Shown: positions 56,001 through 64,000 of the stretch, one piece after another
Numbering within the stretch: position 1 is the first letter of the stretch
Layout: each line of letters starts with the position of its first letter
From: Quercus robur
Taxonomy: Eukaryota; Streptophyta; Magnoliopsida; Fagales; Fagaceae
Assembly: GCF_932294415.1 (NCBI RefSeq)
Contig: NC_065536.1
Coordinates: forward strand, 12,141,974 to 12,205,973
Direction: 5' to 3'
Length of the DNA: 64,000 bases
Position numbers and translations under genes: made by a program
The notes under the pieces: generated by a model
What the model saw: the letters and a program-made list of their open reading frames with translations, nothing else
The model's database searches: none
Told to the model about the DNA's origin: nothing

Positions 56001-59000
56001 CTCAGGTGCATAAAATATTAAAATTTTACAAGAAATATAATAATTTAATAATCTTGACAAGATTATTAAATGTGTCGTGTTAGGGTTAATTTTTATTGTA
56101 AAATTTTTACAAGATTACAAGTTATGTTATGATTTAGCAACTTTGACAAGATTTCAAGAAACAACTTATGACTCTAGGAAGGGATAGGTTCCCTAACCTA
56201 GGGTTTAAATATTATAACATAGTAGTGGCAATTTGTGTTGGTGGATCATGTCAAAGTGGAGGTATTATATTACAATATGAGTTAACACTAACACGACACA
56301 TTTAATAATCTTGTCAAAGTTGCTAAATAATAACATAACTTGTTTGTTAAATGAGTTGAGACCACACAATTTATGTAGCATGATTAATAAATAATTCGTG
56401 TTGAGTTGACATAGACACAACCCATTTCAACCCACTTAAAGAATATGACTCAAACTAGGGGTGGCAATTCGTGTTCACACGTCGAGTTTGTGTCATGTTA
56501 ACTCATGCGTATCTGACTATATGAGTTAACACTAATCCGACATGTTTATTAAACAAGTCAAGATTCCTCAACCCTAACATGACCTATTTATTAAACGGGT
56601 CAGTTGTATTGGCCTGTTTATCTGATTTTATCAAAATAAAGAAAAAAATTTTGAAAAACAAACAAATAAATATTTTAAATATAAAATTCAGAACTAATGA
56701 GTAATCGCATCACAAATAATCATTGAAAACTAAAACATATCTCAATATTTCAAATAATCAATCACAATATGTCAAAGAAAAAAAACCATAACAACTAATA
56801 AGTTTATATACTTAGGGCTTGAAGGGTATATTGGTAAAATTTTATTTAATTAAATAGGTTAGACAAGTCAAACGGGCTCCATAGATTGAACACTAACCCA
56901 ATCCGTTTATCAAACGAGTCCGTCGTGTTAAGCCGAATATGACATGAACATATTAAGCCTCAACATATAAGCTACTAATTTTGTGTCGGGTTCGTGGGTT
57001 GTGTCCAATTTTGCCACCCTAACTCAAACTGACTAACATATTTTATATTTGTAAGCATATAAACTATATTTTAGGCAAAAAGGTTAGGGGTTTTTGAATT
57101 TCAATGATGAATTTATCAATATAAAAATTAAAATTATTTTAATTACTCAATTGTATATTTAAAATTTAAACTTATACTGGATAAAAATGAAATTTATTTT
57201 TATAGGTCAAACGGGTTTGTGTCAAAATGGAACTTGTCTTGACACAAATAATGAATCTGGTCATTTTAAGTTGACTGCCTGATGCAAGAGTATAGGGATG
57301 GGTAATAGGTTGTGTGGCAACCATGTATGCAACAAGTGTCATTTTGTGTATGTGTCTAATCATCATTTTTAAAAAATTATTCATGGGATCTTGTCATTTT
57401 GTGTGTGCAACAATTGTCTTTTGATTAAGAAAATTATTTGCAAGTTTGTGTTGCTTTGGAATTGAGTAATTCCTCCTCACAATCAAGAGTCGCATTGAGT
57501 GGCATATGTAAGTTACTTCTGCTCCCCCGAGACTATCATTTTTTTTCGTTGGTTGAATCTTTGGTTTAACCAACACAACAAGTTATAACCTACATCATTA
57601 TTGTGACTCTCAAAAAAAAAAAAAAAACCTACATCATTATTGTGGGTCAAACAAGTCAACGTAGAATTGACTCATTTATTAATTATGTAAAAAATGGATG
57701 ATCTATTTTGATATGAACCCATTTACACTAAACACTAACCCATAAAAAAATTTGTTGGATTAGTGAGCCATGTCAAATATTCCCACCTCAATTACAAAGA
57801 CCAGTGTCAAAATTACTAAGTCCTCTCCTACCAAAAAAAAGTCCTATTGTCTTTTTCCTTTGGAACCGGGTATCATAATCTCCCCCAGTTATAAGATTTA
57901 GTCCTCTAAATTCATCTCAAAGTGAACCAAGCCACTAGGCTTCTGTTGCGCATGGACACTAATGCTACCATTTGTGATTGTCTGTAAGATTTTCCTAGTA
58001 TCGTAAAAGAACTACTAAATTACGAAAACTTCTTTGGATACATATAATTCCGGTCTAAGTAGTTCTTTTATATTCCTTCCATAATGAATGAAAATATCAG
58101 TGCCTATTCTGTCAAAATATCCCAAATAATGTGATAATTATCACTCACTATTCTCTAATTGCTCAAAAGTTAAAACTTAAAAGTGATCTCCAAAATTATA
58201 ATGAAAAAAAAAAAAAAAAAAAAATTCTTGATTTCAACGTTCATCATATAAATCACTAAACTCTGATAGCCATTTAACTCTATACCTCAATATTAAGTAA
58301 TGCTTTCATTCTTTCACGAGTTCAAACTAGTTCACATGCATGTGCATGTTTTTCCTTCCTCAAAGTGCGTAAAAGGAAATTTTCAAGATGACCGTAGAGA
58401 ATCAACTAAGCACTAACATTGTGTCCATGTCATAGAATACCTTGGTAATACCTCAATCATGTAATCTATCATTTGCGATTAGAATAAATAAGATAACCTA
58501 ATAATAAGTTCTTCTATTTCTATCTTTAAACTATAACTAATTACCTTCTTAGAAAAATATGATGACAAAAACAAAAATTACTTTCATAATTTGTCAAAAC
58601 TTAGGGGAAACAAAGAAGAAGAAGAAGCAAATTAATAATTAGGGCCGGGTAGTTGTTTAACAATAGTCTAGTGGTCATTCCAAAACTATTAAAACTCTTA
58701 AAAGCAAAAAGTAATCAGTAGATACATACTTGTGCTTGTAATGCCAACCAGAAATATTGGCCACTTCATATAAAGCATTCCTCCACCTTTGTACCTTCTC
58801 AGCATCCTTAAATTTTTCTTCATGTTTAGCGAGTGCTTCCCCGAACTTTCCTTTTTGCTTACGAATTTCTGATGGATCAACATTGTAAAAAACTGGTCGC
58901 ACCAACTGATCATTTTTCTTACACTCAAGAATCTTGACAAGTTCATCTAAGCACCGAGTAGAGAATGCATAGTTTTCAGAGAATACGATTATTGAAATCA

Positions 59001-59223
59001 TTGAACCCTCAATAGTTTTGAAAAGTTCAGTAGAAATTTGTTCTTCCATTAGGAGATTATTATTGATGAAGGTGTGAATGCCCTGCTGACACAAAGCGTT
59101 ATACAAGTGACTCGTGAAACCAAAATGGGTATCTTCACCTTTGAAACTTAAGAAGACATCAAAATTTTTGGATTGGTGAGTGAAAGCGGAAGATGAGTCT
59201 CCTCTGCTGGTTACAAGCGCCAT
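52153..59223 (-). CDS. TIR-NBS-LRR (TNL) disease-resistance protein, intact
   Basis: This is an intracellular immune receptor: TIR NADase, nucleotide switch, LRR sensor. Five exons: 59223-58730, 55622-54515, 54350-54084, 54011-53187, 53064-52153. All junctions are GT-AG and keep frame, giving 3606 nt or 1201 residues. TIR (residues about 17-160) starts FDVFLSFKGEDT and keeps the Glu of CLDEL. NB-ARC has GGVGKTT (about 225-231), FLENIREKS, GSRIIITTRDKHLL and GLPLAL (391-396). Kinase-2 reads LVILDGVDEL, with Gly for the second Asp. The MHD motif reads MQD (494-496). LRRs span exons 3-4. Exon 5 has the C-JID domain (EYEIILPGHDIPNWF) and a basic tail. The start is ATG 59223 (MALVTSRG); an in-frame ATG at 59415 would add 64 residues with a hydrophobic helix. 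Confidence 0.9.
53187..54011 (-). CDS. TNL exon 4 (main LRR domain)
   Basis: Acceptor CTACAG|ATATTTT and donor CTTCAG|GTTTCTC. It carries about nine LRR units (for example LKYVNFSWCKYIRKLPDLS and LASLTLTGCSSLKKFPDIS) and ends with LPKSIIKVLISNCHSL. Confidence 0.88.
54084..54350 (-). CDS. TNL exon 3 (first LRR segment)
   Basis: Acceptor CAACTAG|GGGTCAG and donor AAGCAG|GTATGG. It reads GSDKIQGIML, then LRLLIIHNLH and LPNELRFLDWPGYPFSSLP, the standard start of a TNL LRR domain. Confidence 0.88.
54515..55622 (-). CDS. TNL exon 2 (NB-ARC domain)
   Basis: Acceptor GGCAG|TTGTATTG and donor AATAAG|GTATTAT. It encodes the whole nucleotide switch, from the TIR-NB linker (PVGINSRAKAIELLL) through P-loop, RNBS-A, kinase-2, RNBS-B, GLPLAL and RNBS-D (FLDIACFF) to the variant MHD (MQDLLQQMGREIVRQ). 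Confidence 0.9.
56220..57790. mobile_element. Older hAT-like element interrupted by a younger one
   Basis: AGTGGCAATTTGTGTTGG on the left and ATGTCAAATATTCCCACCT on the right resemble the ends of the element at 56456-57021. That element is inserted within it. Blocks such as ACCCATTTCAACCC and ACACTAACCCAT recur in both. The limits are approximate. Confidence 0.35.
56456..57021. mobile_element. hAT MITE, 566 bp, in TNL intron 1
   Basis: The ends are TAGGGGTGGCAATTCG and TTTTGCCACCCTA. A perfect 8-bp duplication ACTCAAAC flanks it (56448-56455, 57022-57029). The interior has the TTTATTAAACGGGTCAG type blocks of the family at 1090-1946. Confidence 0.8.
58730..59223 (-). CDS. TNL exon 1 (TIR domain)
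   Basis: It encodes residues 1-164 plus two bases of the next codon. Donor CACAA|GTATGT. It contains FDVFLSFKGEDT, then GIHTFINNNLL, SIIVFSENYAFSTRCLDEL and PVFYNVDPSEIRKQKG. The usual SxWC before LxEL is STRC here, and the catalytic-position Glu remains. The frame is open upstream to ATG 59415. Confidence 0.88.
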
Positions 59224-61139
59224 TGGGATCTCTATGAGTAGAAGGACGAGAAAAAAAATCTGAAAGGAGAAAGGAAGATGTGAAAGGGGTTGCCAATATA
59301 TGACTGAGAAAAGTAACCGACAAATTAGGAAGGTGAATTCAAGCAAGTGGAGATTTTGAAGAAGGGCTTGCTTTTGGTGTGGCACTGACATACTCTTCGA
59401 AATTTCAAGTGCCACATATTGATGCTTTATAGTTTTTAAGACCCTCTATTAAAAACAATTCAACTTAACGAATGCTAGTCCTTAACAAAAGCCCTTCTTT
59501 CTTTCTTTATTTTATTATTATTATTATTATTATTTTTTTTTTTTTTGAGAATAAATGGTAGATCAAAGTAATAGCAATAGATTTAGATATCCATAATCCT
59601 ACAAAGTTCAAAGAAAGGTTTTCACGTTTTTAACTTCTCTAGAAAAGTACCAATCTTTTTTTTTTTTGGGAGAAAAGAAAAATAACAATTTTTAATCTTT
59701 AGAGAGGTCCACACATTTTTAACTTTTCTTGAAAAGTAGCTATTATTATTATTATTTTTTTTAAGAAAAGAAAAGAAAAGAAACTATATATTTTTAGTCT
59801 TTCAAGTTTCACCACTCCTTCAGTAATCAAAATTTATTCTTTTTCCTACAAAATCCTCACTTTTCCATTTCCTTGAGATTCCTCACTCACTCAGATATAT
59901 TTTTCCCTGAGGTTGCCCAAAATCAATTCTGCTATACACGCCACAACAAAGAGGAAAAAGGAAAAGGGAATGTGTGAAATGTTCATCGATTTATTGTACA
60001 TTAATACGCAGGCTAGAAAGCAAAAAATTAATTAAACATTGATCCTTTATTGTTGGGCATAAAGTTTTATGCTTTCTAACATGGACACGAATGTAAGTCC
60101 ACCTTTATGGTTGAAAGATATAAGCGTACAAGACGTGGTATCAGAGGAGACTTTGATTTGATGCAGTCTTGATTTTACATTGCTGTATCATTGATTTTTT
60201 TGGTGTGAAACCGAGAATAACTCTTTGAACTTTCTTATTTTTATTTTTATTGATGTAAAATATTCTTTGAACTTTATTACAAGTTTTTTTTTTTTTTGGT
60301 AAACAACTTTATTACAAGTTACAACCATACCGGTCATTACGGTGTAACATTTCACGTTACAAAATCTACTCCTCAGTCCTCACGCGTAAACTGGGCCCTT
60401 ATGAAAAATTCGTCCTTATAGTGAATTCATTTTCCGAGAACAGTAAACAATACAGCTTCTCAGTACTTTTTTTTTTTTTTTGCTGAATTCAGCTTCTCAG
60501 TACTTGGTCAATCGAACACTTTTCCTTATATTATTTTTTATAAAAATTTGGTGCCTTTCGAATTATTTTAAATCAATATGCCAAAAAAAAAAAAAATAGA
60601 ATTAAACTTTGATTTTCTTTTTTTATTGTATAAAATTTTACAATAAATCTAAAGTTATAACATACTCGACAATTATTTAGATAACAAGTTATTAATAACG
60701 AATATAATAAAGTAGTAGGCCAATTTTCCTACCAACTCAACAGTTATTTGTTGTGAAAATTTTTGCCTATGTAGTCGTAGTAGCAATTAATAGCATTACT
60801 CATGATTTTATGCTTCTTAACATGGACATAAATAATTCCATTACTGTCATATATGTTGAAAGATATAAGCTGGCGTCTGCGTGCTACACATGTTTACCAT
60901 AGTGTGGCGTTCTCAGTACTCTTTAGTAATAACTAAAGGAAAAAGGAACAAGAAAACTCTTTATCCAATGAGAAAAAATGGCATTTTCATTTTCCAAACA
61001 AAATAGTTATTCAACTCTCCACTTTTCTATTCTTTCAACCAAACACACATTAAAAAAAAATTAAATATTTTCTTTCCCCTTACTTTTTCATTCCCCAACA
61101 AAATTGACCTACTAACGTTTCCATGCCTCTTTCATTTAA
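59224..61139. other. TNL upstream region, no gene
   Basis: 59224-59415 is open in frame with the TNL and encodes a hydrophobic helix (5' UTR or N-terminal extension). Beyond that the DNA is AT-rich with many homopolymer runs and a degenerate Mutator-like piece at about 60630-60790. No second gene is seen. Confidence 0.5.
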
Positions 61140-61438
61140 GTTGCGTTTGGATTGGACTGATACGTCTGCGTCTGCATTTTTTTTTTTTTTTTTCCACGTG
61201 TTTTTCAGATTGCGGCTACTGTTCATCACTGTTCAATGAATAGTAGCTGCAAACTTTGACTTTTCAAACTTTTTTGGACCAATTAGTGCACATCATGTAC
61301 TGTTTATGGACCCATAAATTTTACTTTTCAATAACTTTTTTATTACAAATGAGTTCCATGGTACTATTTACACATTTAAAAATTATTTCGCTATAATGTT
61401 TTTCAGTTTTCAGTTTTCAACTGTATCCAAACGGACCC
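61140..61438. mobile_element. Tourist-like MITE, 299 bp
   Basis: The ends are GTTGCGTTTGGAT and ATCCAAACGGACCC, flanked by TTAA on both sides (61136-61139, 61439-61442), compatible with the TWA target of PIF/Harbinger elements. The interior includes GCTACTGTTCATCACTGTTC. It is non-coding. Confidence 0.65.
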
Positions 61439-62043
61439 TTAATCACCTTCTTTTTAGACTAATGTGTGAACCCATTTCCATGCATGCCCGAAAATTAATA
61501 CTTCATCTTTGACTAATGGTTAGGGTCTCGTGTGGGGTTAGGCCATTTTTGTTCGACGAACTTGAGGATCCGCCAAAGGGTATATCCTGATATTTTGAAT
61601 TCCATCATTTTTTTTTTTTTTTGAGGAACGAATTCCATCAAATTATTATTATTATTTTTTTTTATCTCATCAACATACACGTTTATATGTAAACACATAG
61701 GTAAGTATGTGTATATGTTTGTGTATTTTCAATTCGGTCAACGTACACATTTATGTTATTCAGCCAAAAAAGAAAAAGAAAAAAAATACACATTTATGTG
61801 TCTCGATTCCATTGAGCTTTAGATTTATGTGTCTAGCTATTTGCGTTAATATACTTATGTTTATGTGTTTATATATTACCCTCAATATATATATATATAT
61901 GTTGTTGCGTGTTTATATTGATAAAAATACATAAACACACTACATATTGATGGAATACATGTGTGTGTTTTTATATTCTCGCCAATATAAATGTTTGTAT
62001 GTTTATGTTTCATAATATATATTTACGTGCATATTCACGTATT

Positions 62044-62597
62044 TATCATTTCTTTGTGTGCAAACACGGATATTAACACACACACACACAAGTATATGAG
62101 TTGTACTTCTGAATGTGCTCTCCTTCTCCAAGCATTGATCGATATCTCTCCTCCGTTTTGCGTGTCCCGTAATACCTATCCTCCTCGTCCTTACTATTTT
62201 CACCCTGCCTCCTTTTCTTCAACAAACCCAATTCTCTTTCACGCATAACCCCGTTACCGTGTTTCACATTCACTCCACCTGTTTGTGTAACCAGCAATAA
62301 ACCACAATGCAGGCAAACATACATACATAAGGGTACACTCCTCTAAACCAATAGTCCATCATACATAAAGTGCATAATTTGCACACTAAAATTGCAATCA
62401 CAAGCATCAATCAAACAGGTCATTGCGATTTCAAGTAAAAAAATAATAATTATAAAATTAAAATTAAGAACAAAAAAGCCTAACTTGGCTGCCTCTGCTC
62501 TCATCCTGACTACTATTCCCATAATAATCAAAATCATCATCCTGTTGTGGAAGTTGAAAGTTCACCAAAGACTACAGCACAACCCAACACACAAATT

Positions 62598-62631
<34 letters not shown>

Positions 62632-62795
62632 ACAACAAAAAACAAAAACTTTAAGCCTAATATTACCAAACCCAAGATTCCAAAAACAGTGAAACATCAA
62701 GAAACCCCCAAAATTCTCCACTGAACAACACCAAATTAAATCTCAAACTTCAAAAGGAGGCAGTAATATCCGTGTTTGCACACAAAGAAATGATA
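62044..62795. repeat. 32-bp perfect inverted repeat, 0.75 kb apart
   Basis: 62044-62075 (TATCATTTCTTTGTGTGCAA and on) is the exact complement of 62764-62795. The right copy stops 12 bp before the truncated CCX copy begins. The DNA between has a poly-A run (62600-62629) and a CT-rich stretch. It could be the ends of a small mobile element or a scar of a rearrangement. Confidence 0.8.
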
Positions 62796-62807
62796 TTTAC
62801 ACAGATA

Positions 62808-63325
62808 TCAAGACCACTTTCTCCATTGTAACTACCAAACTAACTACCAATGGTGCCCCTGATGTCTTCGCATCGGTCGCCGCGGTTCGAGGAGGCCAAT
62901 ACCGAACTGGGTTCGGAGCAATACTCTCTGCGGGGACCTTTGTCTCTGCTTTTGTTGTTGGTTTCCTAGCTATCTACGCCGCACCCTTTTCGTTGAACCC
63001 TGTGACTTTTGTGAGGGACGTGTTGTTTTATTTGGTGCCGGCATTGTTTTTGTTCTATGTGTATCTTAGTGCCGAGATTTTTTTGTGGCAGGCTGTTGGG
63101 TTTTATGTGTTTTTTGTTGGGATTGTGTTTTGGATGGATTTTGGATTGGGTGAAGGGAGGAGGAAGGTTGGGGCTGAGGTGGGTTTGGTTGGGGAAGGTG
63201 AGGTGGAGAAGGGTTTGGTTGAACAAGACTGCGAGATCGGAGAGTTTTCGAGGAATTTGGAGGAAGTGAAGCTGAGGTTCGGGTTCTGTTGAGCTTTTGG
63301 AATGGTACGTTTGAGATGAGACTTT
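62808..63325 (+). pseudogene. Truncated copy of CCX exon 1
   Basis: This matches the intact gene from CAAGACCACTTCTCC (parent about 43925) to GAGATGAGACTTTG in the parent intron (about 44502). Similarity is very high. Differences include an internal deletion of about 54 bp that removes the segment before GNGAPD, loss of three codons (GFV), and a premature TGA at 63290-63292 after RFGFC. No promoter-side sequence, N-terminal part or second exon is present. Because it includes the start of the intron, it arose by DNA duplication and not by retroposition of mRNA. Confidence 0.85.
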
Positions 63326-64000
63326 GGCTGTGTTTGGTTGGGGTGATTTTAGGAGGGATGGAAAACATAGAGCGGAAAACTAAGTGGAAAACAGTGTTTT
63401 CCACTGTTTGGGAAAGAGAGGAAAATAGGGAGAGTGGAAAACCCGGGAGAAAATTTTCTCTCCCGGGCCCACAAATTTCGTCTCCCCAAATCGGGAGGAA
63501 AAGCTTGAGTGGAAAACTGATGAAGAAGACTTTGTCCATAATGCCCTCTGGAATCAAGCTTTAAAAAAAAAAAAAAAAAAAGTAAAGAAAGGAAAGAAAC
63601 AGAGAGAGAGTGCTGGAGAATGTGAGCTGCACCTGTGGAAGCCTGGAACGTTCTTGAACGAGGAAGACAAAGCAAATAAAAGAAAGGGGATAGAGATATA
63701 AGGACAACGTGTGGAGAAAAAAAAAAAAAAAAAAACCAACCAGAGAGAGCAAACTGGAGAAAAAAAGAGAGAGAGTGCTGGAGTCTTTTTTATAGAAGAA
63801 AGTAGGAGTGCTGGAGACTTGAATGAGGGAGAAAAAGAAAAAAGATGGGGTGGGATAGAGATACAACGTGTGTGGAGGAGATAGCATAGAAAAAAAAAAG
63901 AAAAAAGAAAAGAAAAACGTAGGGATGAAATGAAAAGAGAGAAAAGAGAAATAATATAAAGAATAAAAATCCTATTTGAGAAATGTTACTACAATATTTT
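63326..64000. other. Repeat-like DNA at window end
   Basis: It begins GCTGTGTTTGGTTGGGGTGA exactly where CCX similarity ends, which looks like a transposon terminus. Next come a palindromic GGGAGAAAATTTTCTCTCCC and purine-rich repeats (GAGAGAGAGTGCTGGAG twice). No gene is seen. The element may extend past the window. Confidence 0.35.

Larger units (their letters stand above)
55623..58729 (-). other. TNL intron 1 (3.1 kb)
   Basis: The intron between TIR and NB-ARC exons is normally a few hundred bp or less in TNL genes. This one is enlarged by hAT MITEs at 56220-57790. The rest is AT-rich with a poly-A run near 58204. No other gene lies inside. Confidence 0.8.

Noticed and set aside
60134-60150. 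GTGGTATCAGAGGAG, like a tRNA-Met primer site
   Set aside because: The match breaks after AGAG and there is no LTR or viral sequence nearby.
61707-62248. Plus-strand ORFs of 75-85 codons
   Set aside because: Composed of TA/TG-rich simple sequence (CIYIYVHI-like); no gene features.

Overview
The window is nuclear DNA of a woody eudicot. It is AT-rich, has genes with introns, and is packed with DNA transposons. The style of the TIR-NBS-LRR gene and of the repeats suggests Fagaceae (oak, chestnut or beech), but that is an inference. No bacterial or organellar sequence is seen.

Layout. 1-3857 is intergenic DNA with small inverted-repeat elements. 3858-8522 looks like one non-autonomous Helitron with internal duplications. 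8523-10729 holds a MITE and retroelement-like non-coding DNA. 10730-17875 is a decayed endogenous pararetrovirus (Caulimoviridae, florendovirus-like). It keeps movement protein, coat, zinc-knuckle, protease, a second large ORF, promoter and tRNA-Met primer site, but no reverse transcriptase/RNase H. Its two ends meet at one point of the viral genome map, so it is a single circularly permuted unit. 18569-19150 is a hAT MITE. 19740-26808 is an autoinhibited Ca2+-ATPase pseudogene (ACA12/13 type) split by a 3.76-kb PIF/Harbinger-like element. That element itself carries a fragment of a MAP65-type gene.

26809-32389 is mostly non-coding. It includes a decayed hAT-like element and the relic of a TIR domain. 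32390-41280 is a CACTA (En/Spm) element of about 8.9 kb with arrays of AGCGCT hairpins, captured exon fragments and a large inverted minisatellite. 43631-46977 is an intact two-exon cation/calcium exchanger (CCX) gene on the plus strand. It is followed by a second Harbinger-like element (47484-48936), a solo LTR (49410-50167) and a LINE relic.

52153-59223 is an intact five-exon TIR-NBS-LRR resistance gene on the minus strand (1201 residues predicted). Its first intron of 3.1 kb holds nested hAT MITEs. 59224-64000 is repeat-rich and contains a truncated copy of CCX exon 1 (62808-63325) beside a 32-bp inverted repeat.

Only two genes look functional: CCX and the TNL. Most other coding sequence is decayed or captured by mobile elements. 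Splice sites were placed by eye, using GT-AG and reading-frame continuity.
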